From: Pontibaca salina
GTDB lineage: Bacteria > Pseudomonadota > Alphaproteobacteria > Rhodobacterales > Rhodobacteraceae
Assembly (NCBI RefSeq): GCF_016307205.1
Contig: NZ_JAEIJD010000012.1
Coordinates: 21,118 to 85,117, forward strand
Reading direction: 5' to 3'
DNA length: 64,000 nt
The notes below the pieces were generated by a model. The model had not been told where the DNA came from. It saw only the letters and a list, made by a program, of their open reading frames with translations, and searched no databases. Position numbers and translations under genes: made by a program. Of the stretch, positions 46,379-58,314 are shown one piece after another. Numbering within the stretch: the first letter of the stretch is position 1; the number at the start of each line of letters is the position of its first letter.

Positions 46379-47497
46379 ATGAAGATCAGCATCGAGCGCA
46401 GCACGCTGCTCAAGGCCGTATCACAGGCGCAATCTGTCGTGGAACGGCGCAACACCATCCCGATTCTGGCCAATGTTCTGATCGAGGCCGACGGCAACGA
46501 AGTGCAGTTTCGGGCCACGGATTTGGATATTGAGGTGCTGGACAAATCACCGGCACAGGTCGAACGGGCCGGAGCGACCACAGTCGCCGCAACCACATTG
46601 CACGAGATTGTGCGCAAGCTGCCCGATGGGGCGCTGGTGGTGCTGACAGCAGATGAAGCCGCAGGTCGCTTGACCGTCGAGGCGGGGCGGTCCAACTTTA
46701 CGCTGGCTACATTGCCGAAAGAGGATTTCCCGGTGATGGCGTCGTCGGAATACGAAACCAGCTTTACGGCCAAGGCGGCGGTGTTGCGGCGTTTGTTCGA
46801 CAAGTCGAAATTCGCCATCTCGACCGAGGAAACCAGATATTATCTGAATGGCGTCTATATGCACATCTCAGAAAGCGATGGCGGCAATGTCTTGCGCTGC
46901 GTCGCGACCGATGGCCATCGGCTGGCGCGAATCGATGCGGATCTGCCCGAGGGTGCCGCTGGGATGCCCGGCGTGATTGTCCCGCGCAAAACCGTGGGCG
47001 AGCTGCGCAAGCTGCTGGAAGATGATGAAATGGATATTGCCGTGTCGGTCTCCGAGACCAAGGTCCGCTTTGCCACGCCCAATATCACCCTGACCTCCAA
47101 AGTGATCGACGGCACCTTTCCCGATTACTCGCGGGTCATTCCGCAAGGCAATAATCGCCGCCTGGAAGTTGATGCGGCGGAGTTTGCGCAGGCTGTGGAC
47201 CGGGTGGCGACGGTCTCGTCGGAACGATCCCGAGCGGTCAAGTTGCAACTGGGTGAGGATCGGCTGATCCTGTCCGTCAACGCCCCCGATAGCGGAGCTG
47301 CCGAGGAAGAACTGGCGGTGGCCTATGGGGACGAGCCGCTTGAGATCGGGTTCAATGCGAAATATCTGCTGGAGATCGCAACACAGGTGGATCGCGAAAA
47401 TGCGGTGTTCCTGTTCAACTCATCCGGCGACCCGACGCTGATGCGCGAAGGCAATGATACCAGCGCGGTCTATGTCGTGATGCCGATGCGGGTTTGA
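46379..47497 (+). CDS. dnaN: DNA polymerase III beta subunit (sliding clamp)
   Basis: A 372-residue ring-forming clamp of three similar domains. The sequence begins MKISIERSTLLKAVSQAQSV, and the typical C-terminus is AVYVVMPMRV. GGAGGAAGAG before the ATG at 46379 supports that start over an ATG 21 nt upstream. It lies 156 bp after dnaA. Confidence 0.98.
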   Translation: MKISIERSTLLKAVSQAQSVVERRNTIPILANVLIEADGNEVQFRATDLDIEVLDKSPAQVERAGATTVAATTLHEIVRKLPDGALVVLTADEAAGRLTVEAGRSNFTLATLPKEDFPVMASSEYETSFTAKAAVLRRLFDKSKFAISTEETRYYLNGVYMHISESDGGNVLRCVATDGHRLARIDADLPEGAAGMPGVIVPRKTVGELRKLLEDDEMDIAVSVSETKVRFATPNITLTSKVIDGTFPDYSRVIPQGNNRRLEVDAAEFAQAVDRVATVSSERSRAVKLQLGEDRLILSVNAPDSGAAEEELAVAYGDEPLEIGFNAKYLLEIATQVDRENAVFLFNSSGDPTLMREGNDTSAVYVVMPMRV

Positions 47498-47558
47498 ATC
47501 GCGCGTCCCGCGCGATGCCTCCGGCGGTGGTTTTTCAGACCAGAAAGAAGCCGCAGGC

Positions 47559-48650
47559 ATGTCGCTGGCCCTGACTGAATTGAGCCTGTCACATTTCCGC
47601 TCGCACAAGGCTGCGCGGCTGGCTCTGGATCATCGGCCGGTTGCGATTCACGGACTTAACGGTGCCGGCAAGACCAATATTCTTGAGGCCGTGTCGCTGT
47701 TTTCGCCGGGGCGTGGCTTGCGCCGGGCGGGGGCGGGAGAAATGGCCCGTCGGCCCGAGCTGTTAGGGTGGAAAGTACAGGGTACTGTGGTGGGGCCAGC
47801 GGGGTCGCAGCATGTCGAAACCTGGTCCGAGGCTGGGGCCGCGCGGCAGGTCAGGATCAATGACAAAGCCGCACCACAGATAGCGCTGGGCCAGATCGCA
47901 CCGATTATCTGGCTGGTTCCGGCGATGGATCGGCTGTGGATTGAAGGCGCTGATGGGCGGCGGCGGTTTCTGGACCGCATGACGATGAGTTTTATCCCCG
48001 ACCACGCCGAAGCCGCGCTGACCTATGAGAAGGCGATGCGCGAACGGAACCGGCTGCTGAAGGATCAGGTCAGCGATCCGGGGTGGTATGGTGCGCTGGA
48101 GGCGCAGATGGCCGAGGCGGGGCAAGTGTTGCATAGTAACCGGCTGGCAACGCTTGCTCACCTAACGATGGCGCAGGCGCAGGCAGAGACCGCCTTTCCG
48201 GTCGCTGAGCTGGAGCTTGTCACCGGCGAGGGCGATTGGGGGGAGGATTTACGCCGGGCACTGGCGCAAGGCCGATCCCGCGATATGGTCGCCGGGCGCA
48301 CGCTGGTGGGTCCGCATCGCTCGGATCTGTCGGCCCGCTATGCGGCCAAGGGCGTGGCCGCGCGCGATTGTTCAACCGGCGAGCAGAAGGCGCTTTTGGT
48401 GTCGCTGATCCTGGCGAATGCGCGAGCGCTGAGCGGGCTGATCGGCGTGCCGCCAATTTTGCTGCTGGATGAGGTGGCCGCCCATTTGGATACGATGCGC
48501 CGCGCGGCGCTTTATGATGAAATCTGCGCGCTTGGCGTCCAGGCTTGGATGACCGGGACCGAGCGGAGCGTGTTCGCCGATCTGGGGTCGCGGGCGCAAT
48601 TCGTGACCGTCGCAGAGCACGAGGGCGCATCAACGGTAGTGCAGGGCTGA
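47559..48650 (+). CDS. recF: DNA replication and repair protein RecF
   Basis: A 363-residue SMC-like ATPase that helps load RecA on gapped DNA. Walker A is IHGLNGAGKTNILEAVSLF (about residues 30-48), the signature motif is CSTGEQKALLVSL and Walker B is PPILLLDEVAAHLD. It starts 61 bp after dnaN and is followed by gyrB. Confidence 0.97.
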   Translation: MSLALTELSLSHFRSHKAARLALDHRPVAIHGLNGAGKTNILEAVSLFSPGRGLRRAGAGEMARRPELLGWKVQGTVVGPAGSQHVETWSEAGAARQVRINDKAAPQIALGQIAPIIWLVPAMDRLWIEGADGRRRFLDRMTMSFIPDHAEAALTYEKAMRERNRLLKDQVSDPGWYGALEAQMAEAGQVLHSNRLATLAHLTMAQAQAETAFPVAELELVTGEGDWGEDLRRALAQGRSRDMVAGRTLVGPHRSDLSARYAAKGVAARDCSTGEQKALLVSLILANARALSGLIGVPPILLLDEVAAHLDTMRRAALYDEICALGVQAWMTGTERSVFADLGSRAQFVTVAEHEGASTVVQG

Positions 48651-51173
<2,523 letters not shown>

Positions 51174-51178
51174 CATTT
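51174..51178. repeat. Candidate 5-bp target-site duplication
   Basis: CATTT between the gyrB stop and the TGT terminus. Tn7-like elements duplicate 5 bp. The second copy would lie beyond the window. Confidence 0.35.
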
Positions 51179-51225
51179 TGTAGGGAAGCACATAAAGTTG
51201 CGCAGCGCGCATAAAGTTGCGCGTC
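51179..51225 (+). repeat. Transposon end with tandem transposase-binding repeats
   Basis: TGTAGGGAAG is followed by two copies of CATAAAGTTGCGC (51191-51203 and 51210-51222), 19 bp apart. Repeated sites of this size at a TGT terminus are what TnsB-type transposases bind. Confidence 0.65.
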
Positions 51226-51550
51226 GTCGGAGGGCGATTAAAAATTAAAATTATTATTATTCAGAGGCTTATGCTCTCTTTTTCTAAAGCAGGGTAATTG
51301 GGAGCATTAGCGAGGATCATTCAGTTCTCATCAGCACGGAGTGTCTCTTCAGTTCATCAAATTAGCACTGAGTGGCCAATGCCCATGAAGGCACCCAGTT
51401 GGCAACGTAAACTTACGCTAAGAGTGTAATCTGTTGTATTTAAAGCGATATTCGCGGACGCTCTTTCGCCAGTATAGCGGCCCGAACTGATCGCATCCAG
51501 AACTTCCTCTTTTCGCTCTGAATATGAGCTCGCCATACAAGTGCACTTGC
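51226..51550. other. Non-coding, AT-rich stretch inside the transposon end
   Basis: About 325 bp with an A/T tract (51238-51264) and otherwise no gene, promoter pair or strong hairpin that I can support. It separates the terminus from the last gene of the ABC-3C operon. Confidence 0.6.
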
Positions 51551-53485
51551 CTATAGGGCGCGCCAGTTTCGTGGCACCAATGCATTTTCACCGCGCCATT
51601 CCTCAACGATCGCATCTTCGAACCAATCGTTCCGTAAATGCGCATGATCAAGCACTATCAACTGAAAGTCGGGGGCAATCTCCCCACAGGCTTCGCTCAT
51701 CAACTGAAAGAGGCTCTGCACAGCGCGTCTATCCGAGTCCCGTCCAATTCTCTCAAGATCGCCTTCAACCACGTCAGGTGGATAGTAGGCCTGCGTTGGC
51801 TGGTCCAAGATCAGAAACCCGGGGACTGGACGATGTTTCTTGCGCAGCCACCAGTGGATGCCCAGAAGTGCCAAAACATGATATCCGACCCAGTTCTCAC
51901 CACTTCCCATTCTCTGCAAGGGGATCGGCCCGCCCTCAGTATCAGCGACGACCGTAAGCTTTTTCAAATCCAACCGCAGAGAGCTTCCACTATGCTCGAG
52001 ATCGAGCTTCGTGGAGTAGTCGGTCATTTTTCGACCGATCAAGTTCAGAATGGTTTCGAGCCGGGATGACGTCTCTTCGGCATTCAGCCTGGCTTGAACG
52101 GCTGCCACGAGTTTTCGGACCTCGGCCAATTCCTCATCAAGATCTCCTGTACCCTCATGCGGACCCGTGATCTCAACGAAGTCCGAAAGCTTGCCCAAGA
52201 ATCGCGCACGCGCAATCAGCTGGTTCTGGCTTGCCCTTGCATTTTGATCTTCTGACATCGCGTTGCGCAGCTCCGCTTGGACGGTTTTCAGACTCTCAGT
52301 TGCTGCAACAATCTGCTGCTCAATCTCAACGATGTGAGCTTGCAAATGCGGACTCTCTTTATAAACCGCTGCCAGCTGGGATTGCACCCTTTCCAAGGAG
52401 GTCTTTAGTTCGGATACTGCTGGGACGGGTGTTGCCAGTTTGGAGTCGCAAATCGGGCATACCGACTTGTCGCCATCATCTTTCTTATAGAGCCCAATCG
52501 ATTGCAGACGGGCCTGCTGTTCGTTGGCTTCCTTCGAGAATTCGGTCTGATCAGACAAAAACGCCTTCGCCGCACGAAGATCCTGATTGAGTTCTGACAG
52601 ACGCCTCTGCAGCGTTCTCTGCTCGCCACTGAGCATTTCAATGGTTTCGCCAAAATCAGGGATAATGTCATGCCCCTCGACTTGCGCGCCTTCAATACGC
52701 TTCAGGTAGTCAAAGACCGTATCGTCGACGGCCTGGTAATCTGACGGAATGAGACCGACCCGTTTCCCGTCATTGATGATGCGTAAGACCCTGCCGCGGC
52801 TCAACTCAATCGTCTGCAGCCGCTTTGCTTCGGTTGCCTCCAACAGGCGCAGACGTTTCCGCAAAATGTCGAACTCTGCCAAGAGTTGGAAATGGCTTTC
52901 ACCCACGGCACCCAGGAAATACGGTAGCGTGTCTTTCATCGATTGAGGTAGGAAGTCTTCGTTCATCCGATGGAACAATTGGTCCTGGCTCGCAATCGTA
53001 CCTTGCTTTTGGAAGCAAAGGAACAGCGCGTGCGAGATATTGGCATGCAGTGGATCTCGCGTTCCACTCTCAGGCCGATGCTCGTTTTCAGAGATCGCCG
53101 CATATTGCGTGATAAAGGTCTTCAGGCTTCCTGCCGTGATATTCTTGGCTATGTTATCTGCGGATGGATACTCGTCTGTCACGCCCCGCTGAATAAAGAC
53201 CTTGGAACCAGTAGTGGCTCCTGGCCCCGGATTGTCTCTCGCAACGAAGACCTCATCGCCATCCTTAGTGAGGTGTAGACCGAACCAAGCCACGCGTTTG
53301 CGAATAAATCCCTCGGCAATATTGAAGCTGCCACGGCCCAAACAATAGTCGACAATATCGATGATAGCGGACTTACCAGTTTTCGATTTACCAGTAATAA
53401 TGTTGAGACCATGGGCGCGAAACGGGACGACACGTTGGTCACCATCATGACTGTAAAGCACCAAGGATTTGATTGTGAAACTCAC
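51551..53485 (-). CDS. ABC-3C system ATPase (DUF3732, SMC/Rad50-like)
   Basis: A 644-residue ABC ATPase of the SMC type. Walker A is IITGKSKTGKSAIIDI (about residues 29-44). A long coiled-coil region (about 200-470) has a CPIC zinc-hook-like pair near residue 343 (one CxxC per chain, as in Rad50). The signature is RMGSGENWVGYH, and Walker B is GFLILDQPTQAYYP, with Gln where most ABC ATPases have Glu, typical of DUF3732. It is the ATPase of an ABC three-component conflict system. Translation probably starts at the GTG (53485) that overlaps the middle-component stop (GTGA), not at the TTG 15 nt upstream. Confidence 0.88.
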   Translation of the reverse strand: MSFTIKSLVLYSHDGDQRVVPFRAHGLNIITGKSKTGKSAIIDIVDYCLGRGSFNIAEGFIRKRVAWFGLHLTKDGDEVFVARDNPGPGATTGSKVFIQRGVTDEYPSADNIAKNITAGSLKTFITQYAAISENEHRPESGTRDPLHANISHALFLCFQKQGTIASQDQLFHRMNEDFLPQSMKDTLPYFLGAVGESHFQLLAEFDILRKRLRLLEATEAKRLQTIELSRGRVLRIINDGKRVGLIPSDYQAVDDTVFDYLKRIEGAQVEGHDIIPDFGETIEMLSGEQRTLQRRLSELNQDLRAAKAFLSDQTEFSKEANEQQARLQSIGLYKKDDGDKSVCPICDSKLATPVPAVSELKTSLERVQSQLAAVYKESPHLQAHIVEIEQQIVAATESLKTVQAELRNAMSEDQNARASQNQLIARARFLGKLSDFVEITGPHEGTGDLDEELAEVRKLVAAVQARLNAEETSSRLETILNLIGRKMTDYSTKLDLEHSGSSLRLDLKKLTVVADTEGGPIPLQRMGSGENWVGYHVLALLGIHWWLRKKHRPVPGFLILDQPTQAYYPPDVVEGDLERIGRDSDRRAVQSLFQLMSEACGEIAPDFQLIVLDHAHLRNDWFEDAIVEEWRGENALVPRNWRAL

Positions 53486-53985
53486 GGACGTAACCCCCAA
53501 GCGGCAACGATAGTGGCTTCAGAGCCGGACTTGGCAAACCATCGTGCAAAAAATCTATTTCGTTCAATAATGTCTCTGGTCTCTGGGGTCGTGTCCCGTA
53601 TGAAATTCGCGGGAAAATGACCCTTGTTTGCTCCCAGTTGGATCGCGTGGCCTTCGGCTAAAGAAAGTGTCTCTCTCTGCAACGCGAACCGCAGTGCCTC
53701 CTTGTAATACGGGCTGATACCTTGAACCCGCCTTGCAAAGCCGATCAAGAGGTCTTCGTTGTCCTGGAGCCATTCATAGAGTGAGGTCACTGTAGAGTAA
53801 GGCAACCTGGAGCGAGTTGGTCCGTGCAGGACGGCGGCCAAGCTGGGCCCGAAGAAGGTCAAAGGAGCGCCTCTGCCCGATTGCTTCGAATACTCCTTGG
53901 CAAACTCGTGTAGCAGCGACGCAAGAAATGCAGGATTGAAGAGATTGGCTTCTTCCGGTGTCCGTCGCTCCCAGACCTCAAGCAT
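53482..53985 (-). CDS. ABC-3C system middle component
   Basis: A 167-residue protein of the three-component ABC middle-component type: RTPEEANLFNPAFLASLLHE at the start, APLTFFGPSLAAVLHGPTR in the middle and NRFFARWFAKSGSEATIVAA at the end. It is thought to bridge the ATPase and the third component in the manner of a kleisin/MukE-like partner; this is a family-level proposal. It overlaps the upstream gene by 8 nt and the downstream ATPase by 4 nt, so the three are translated together. Confidence 0.82.
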   Translation of the reverse strand: MLEVWERRTPEEANLFNPAFLASLLHEFAKEYSKQSGRGAPLTFFGPSLAAVLHGPTRSRLPYSTVTSLYEWLQDNEDLLIGFARRVQGISPYYKEALRFALQRETLSLAEGHAIQLGANKGHFPANFIRDTTPETRDIIERNRFFARWFAKSGSEATIVAAWGLRP

Positions 53986-55198
53986 CTTCTACTTCTTTCT
54001 CTGTTGAAAGAAGCAGAAGATATTTTGGGTGCCATCCAAGCTCCAGGCGATCAGCAAGACCATGAAACGAACCGGCCGTGATCCACGTCTCGACAACATT
54101 TCGAAATTGGACTTCCTGTTGCGACGCCCAGCTGCACATCTGCCGCCCAAATTTTGCCTCGCTACCCTCGTCGCCAGAGGCGACGGTCTCGATCTCTGAA
54201 TCGTATTTGCGTTCGAAGCGGTCACGTAGATCGGCGTCATACTTCGACGCTTCACCGTCGAGCAGAAGGTTTTCACGCGCCCATTTCGATCGTTGAGCTG
54301 CCGCCCGAAAGAAGTCTTGAACACCACGATGGATCGCCCGCTCGTTAAGTTGAATGGCGCGCATCTGCTTCACGAAAAGTGCGGCTTCGTCGTCAGCCGA
54401 GTATTTCTTGGCGCTAAGCGATGCCGGGTCATCAATGGGCAGTCCATCGCCCTTGAACATGTTGCCGATTTCGCTCGCTTTCACGATGATGTTTTGGACC
54501 GGCACAGCAGCACTGCCCTCGGTCACCAAGCATTTTCCGACAACTCCAAGCCACCAGCCTTCGAGATAGGACGCAATCGTGGAGACGTGGGTCGGAGACA
54601 ACAGAACCAACTCACCTTCAATCTCATCCATCACGTCGATCAGGTTGGGATGCCGGTCCAACACATCGACACGCTGGAGCAGGGTTTCCGCCTCAGCGTC
54701 GCTTAGCGTCAAAAAAGACGAGCGACCTACTTCAGAGCTCTTGTTCGTCGAATCTGTCGCAGCTTTTTTGAGCAGGCTCACGGCTTCCCTGACATCCGCT
54801 TCGGTCGCTCCTGGGCGCAGTAGTTCCATTGCACTACCAGGTTGTGCCATGGCTGTTGTAATCAAATTGAAGCGCAGGTCCGATGCCGACAAAAAACCCC
54901 GTTCTAATTGATCGATCCAAATACGAAGTGTTTTCCAAAGATCGACGCTGGAGTCGCTTAAAGACTTTGGTGCGGAATGGTGCTTGGCTTGCATAAGACA
55001 ATCGACGATATCATCGCTCTCGAATGCGATATCGTCAAATTTCTCAATTGAAATTCGCCCATTTGGTTTCTTTTTCAAAAGCTGCAAGCCACGCAAAAGG
55101 GCAAGACGGCACTGAAACAGATATCCAGCCATGGAGGCAGATGCGTTAAACTTGTCTTCTTGTACCAAACACTGTTCCTCAAATGTTAACACAAACAC
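53978..55198 (-). CDS. ABC-3C third component with a nuclease-like N-terminus
   Basis: A 406-residue protein, first gene of the operon, GTG start. The N-terminal 100 residues have the pattern of restriction-endonuclease-like conflict nucleases: a helix NASASMAGYLFQCRLALLRG, then IEKFDDIAFE and LMQAKHH, giving Glu52, Asp55/56 and Gln70-x-Lys72. The remainder is the ABC-3C C-terminal type domain, ending in GWHPKYLLLLSTEKE. The nuclease reading is inference from motif spacing; the third component is presumed to be the effector released or directed by the ATPase. AT-rich DNA lies upstream. Confidence 0.75.
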   Translation of the reverse strand: MFVLTFEEQCLVQEDKFNASASMAGYLFQCRLALLRGLQLLKKKPNGRISIEKFDDIAFESDDIVDCLMQAKHHSAPKSLSDSSVDLWKTLRIWIDQLERGFLSASDLRFNLITTAMAQPGSAMELLRPGATEADVREAVSLLKKAATDSTNKSSEVGRSSFLTLSDAEAETLLQRVDVLDRHPNLIDVMDEIEGELVLLSPTHVSTIASYLEGWWLGVVGKCLVTEGSAAVPVQNIIVKASEIGNMFKGDGLPIDDPASLSAKKYSADDEAALFVKQMRAIQLNERAIHRGVQDFFRAAAQRSKWARENLLLDGEASKYDADLRDRFERKYDSEIETVASGDEGSEAKFGRQMCSWASQQEVQFRNVVETWITAGSFHGLADRLELGWHPKYLLLLSTEKEVEDA

Positions 55199-55481
55199 TA
55201 CAGCTTTACCCTAATTTAGCAAACCTCTCATATAAAAAAGTTGTAGGCGTCATTTTGTCAATTTTTCAAGTTCCTTGCGTTGCGGTGAAGGACGGCTTCC
55301 GGCCCTACCTGTAGAGCCGCCGTGATCGGCCCATGCATTAAATCGCTCCCCGATAAGGGTTGCGGCGCCGCATTCCCGAGGCAGTCATTCAAAGCCTATC
55401 GCAAGAAATACTCTTGGCACGAATATCGGCAGTGTGCACGTAGCGGTTACTTTTCGTCTACAAGTTATAGCGTGCAAAATC

Positions 55482-56306
55482 TTATAAGGTTTTTTGCCTC
55501 AGTTCGTGTATAAATTTAGTAGCTACCTCGTCATTCAAAAATCCTCGAAAGAAGGCAGTTTCCCAGCTATTCTTTCCTGTCGATACCTTAGCTCGCTTCA
55601 GCTCATGCTTCAGTGCTCGACGAGTAGAATTTAGGCCACTTTTAGTTGACTTGATTTCTAAGTTTAGCAGCGATGGAAGTGTAGACCATTTCCTTTCCAT
55701 TGATAAGTGAAACTGATCGCCCAGAACATTGTTGAGATGAAATCGGACAATTTTTCTATATTGATTTTCCAGATTACCATTTGGTGTAGGTTCAAATCTA
55801 ACGGCCTCCAAGGGAGCGATAAACTTAATGCTCCATAGTGATTTGTCGGCCCAAGTATCAAAATATGGATGAATGAAACGTTCTGGCTCACTTCCTTTGA
55901 TCAAGCTCCCTTTAACGCTCGAATTGCAGTGAGGGCACGCGGGCACCAAATTCGCACTCATAATCGAAAATTCTGGATAAACCTTACGAGGAAGGTAATG
56001 ATCTACATGGCCAGTAGTTCCAGACCCACAAACAGGGCAGCTTAGTAGATTTTTGGTGTTGCGTATTCGCTTGATTGGGCCGCCAGATTTACGCGCATCA
56101 TAGAGATCATGCTGTCGCTCTAAAATAACTTTAGGGAGCTTGGTCGGCAGTATAGACCAAGGATTACCAGAATGACGATCATACTTCGAATATGTTGTTT
56201 TCCAATGGGAAAGGTGCTCAGCCCAAGAGTATTTTATGCAGGCTGCAACAATCACACTTACATCTTTCTCCAAAGGATTTGGACGCGCAAGATACTTCAT
56301 TTTCAA
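55482..56306 (-). CDS. HNH endonuclease, Septu PtuB-like
   Basis: A 274-residue HNH nuclease. C90-PVC-93 and C124-PHC-127 form the zinc site; His100, Asp102-His103 in GHVDHYLPRKVYPEF and Asn119 in SANLVPAC form the HNH core. The surrounding helices are family-typical of PtuB-like partners. It overlaps the upstream ATPase gene by 4 nt. Such an ATPase-HNH pair defines the Septu antiphage system; the same pair also occurs in some retrons, but no reverse transcriptase is present. The DNA is clearly AT-richer than the core genes. Confidence 0.82.
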   Translation of the reverse strand: MKMKYLARPNPLEKDVSVIVAACIKYSWAEHLSHWKTTYSKYDRHSGNPWSILPTKLPKVILERQHDLYDARKSGGPIKRIRNTKNLLSCPVCGSGTTGHVDHYLPRKVYPEFSIMSANLVPACPHCNSSVKGSLIKGSEPERFIHPYFDTWADKSLWSIKFIAPLEAVRFEPTPNGNLENQYRKIVRFHLNNVLGDQFHLSMERKWSTLPSLLNLEIKSTKSGLNSTRRALKHELKRAKVSTGKNSWETAFFRGFLNDEVATKFIHELRQKTL

Positions 56307-58003
56307 AGTTCCTTGTCTTTTTCCTCAATGGACCGGGCTATGAGTGACAAGCTCTCTGAATTAAGATGTTCTCCAAATTTCTCAATGATACCCTCCAACC
56401 CAATTTCCGGCTCAACTGAACGTGCCCAATCGACAAGAACTCGCTGAAAATGATGCCTCTCGTTTGTGTCACCAAAGGCAAATTGGGAGATCGTATCGAT
56501 ACTTGCACCGAATGTTTGCATCCTTGGGCTATCAAATGAAGTAATTTTGTCCTCGGAACTCAAGACTCTTACGTTGTCACGTGAAACTTCACGCACGATG
56601 TATGCCGAGTGGGTAGCTATAATAGCGATGGATTTAGTAGCTATAAGAAGCGAATAAAGAATCTCCATCAGGTCCGAAATAAATTTTGGATGTAAGTGTG
56701 TTTCGGGTTCATCGAGCAGTAGCAGGCTTCCGGTTTCAATTGCTGCGATTGATTGCGCGGCGAAGCGGAGCATTGCAAGTTCTCCGCTGCTTAAATCCCG
56801 AGGAAGCAAATTATCGTCCAGCACTATTGGAGCTTTGGCCCAATCAATTTGCTGGTAGGCTCTTAGAGAATTGAGCTCGTTAAAGTCTTGATTAATCCAT
56901 ATGTAACTATCGCCGTTAACGACCTTGACATTAGGGAGGTCGTCATCGTCGGAACGCTGACGTAGCGGAATATAAAGGCGATCTAAGTCCAGTTTTTCAA
57001 GCATTTCCACAAAAATTGCCAATCTCTTAATTTCCATGCCTCCTGCAAACTGAACACGATCATTTTCAAAGCACAGAGCAACCAACGCTTCGAGAAGCGT
57101 GCTGGAGGTATCGTGGCGCGACGAATTTAGAGGGAAGTAATCATAGTCAATACCCTTCCAAGCCCCCAAGCTGCGGGGATAGGGGTCCGTTGGAACTGAT
57201 GAAAAAACCAAGGTCCGGTGAATGTTTGCGGGCGATAAAAAGTGCGGCGCGAATTCTGTAGTATCATCACTATACTCTGAGATCAGGCCATCTATGAGTG
57301 ACTTTAAAAATTGAGTCTTTCCAGTACCATTTTGACCTACCAAAACTGCGATTCGATCTCGAAATATCAGTTTTTTTCCAAAATCCAAGCAAACTTCAAT
57401 TTTATTTGTGGAATTCGGTAGTTTCGTGACAAAACTGAGCTTTTGGGCGCTGTCCTCAACCGGGGGGCGAGAGAAAGGAGTGAAATGTCTGGCTCCTCTT
57501 CGAATTGCTGAAAAAGCTCCGCCATAACGCATGATACCTATAGCAAACTCTTCGCTATAGGTGAGATTAGTCAAAGGGTGATTTTCATCTTCAAGTCGTA
57601 GAACTACCGCATCATGGAGCTTGCGTAGGGCAGAAATTCCGTTATTAAAACCAAGTAAACCTATTACCTTACCATACAGCTCCTCTTCTGGAAGCAACGA
57701 GACGAATGGTGTCTCTACCTTATTGATTGAGAAAATCTGTCCAAATTTTTCGATGAGCTGCTTTAGGGCGTATTCACTACGCTCATGCCCTTCGAACATA
57801 ATACGTATGTGGGCCTCAAGTAATTTAGAATTTCCTTCGAGTAAATAGAGCTTTGCGAAATACCCTCGACCATAATCGTTCCAGTCGTTGCTATCAGGAA
57901 CAATAGCCATCGTTGGCTTCTTAAATATCTGCGCTAAAGCAATAGCTTTGCTTTTAGCGATGAACACAGGCTGGTCGCCCTCAGCAGGGATTTTTTCAGC
58001 CAT
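56303..58003 (-). CDS. AAA/ABC-type ATPase, Septu PtuA-like
   Basis: A 566-residue ATPase. A distinct N-terminal domain of about 200 residues precedes an ABC-type head: Walker A VGQNGTGKTQFL (about 222-233), signature LSSGELAMLRF, Walker B SLLLLDEPETHLHP and an H-loop IATHSAYIVRE. There is no long coiled coil and no TOPRIM nuclease, so it is not an OLD protein. It is paired with an HNH nuclease and probably senses infection and controls that nuclease. Base composition and codon use (many A/T third positions) suggest recent transfer. Confidence 0.8.
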   Translation of the reverse strand: MAEKIPAEGDQPVFIAKSKAIALAQIFKKPTMAIVPDSNDWNDYGRGYFAKLYLLEGNSKLLEAHIRIMFEGHERSEYALKQLIEKFGQIFSINKVETPFVSLLPEEELYGKVIGLLGFNNGISALRKLHDAVVLRLEDENHPLTNLTYSEEFAIGIMRYGGAFSAIRRGARHFTPFSRPPVEDSAQKLSFVTKLPNSTNKIEVCLDFGKKLIFRDRIAVLVGQNGTGKTQFLKSLIDGLISEYSDDTTEFAPHFLSPANIHRTLVFSSVPTDPYPRSLGAWKGIDYDYFPLNSSRHDTSSTLLEALVALCFENDRVQFAGGMEIKRLAIFVEMLEKLDLDRLYIPLRQRSDDDDLPNVKVVNGDSYIWINQDFNELNSLRAYQQIDWAKAPIVLDDNLLPRDLSSGELAMLRFAAQSIAAIETGSLLLLDEPETHLHPKFISDLMEILYSLLIATKSIAIIATHSAYIVREVSRDNVRVLSSEDKITSFDSPRMQTFGASIDTISQFAFGDTNERHHFQRVLVDWARSVEPEIGLEGIIEKFGEHLNSESLSLIARSIEEKDKEL

Positions 58004-58314
58004 TTTTTTTCTCTGGTTTAAAAGTGGGTGCGTTAAGCCTCATAGGGAATCCCTTGAGAGCACTGAAGCTCTTAAAATCTATAAATAACTTGTGGGTTAG
58101 TTGTCCATGATCTGTGCGAGCATATCAACACCTTATTGAGCGCGTAGGAGAGGGCGGGAAAGCGGGCGTAAGGTATGGGCTGAACGCCGCCGTCAGACAC
58201 GAAATATATGCTGCAGGCGGAAAACTGGCCGAAAAGCAAAGGCCAGCTCTGCTTATGCCCAGTTTGCCGCTGCTTTCGCCGTATCTGCAGAGGCCCTAAC
58301 CAAAGAAACCGTAC
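58004..58314. other. Intergenic region without a supported gene
   Basis: About 310 bp between the divergent-composition ATPase gene and the GIY-YIG gene. The left third is AT-rich and probably holds the ATPase promoter; the right part is GC-rich. A short plus-strand open frame (58114-58299) has no ribosome-binding site and no recognisable fold. Nothing else is seen. Confidence 0.55.

Noticed and set aside
55250..55266. Second copy of CATTTTGT, possibly a junction between two stacked transposons
   Set aside because: There is no ACA terminus before it and no CATAAAGTTGCGC repeats after it. The 8-bp match alone can be chance.
55482..58003. Retron with ATPase/HNH effector
   Set aside because: No reverse transcriptase gene and no msr/msd-like structure lie nearby.
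58114..58299. Short plus-strand open frame between the ATPase and GIY-YIG genes
   Set aside because: It has no ribosome-binding site, no recognised fold and mixed composition.
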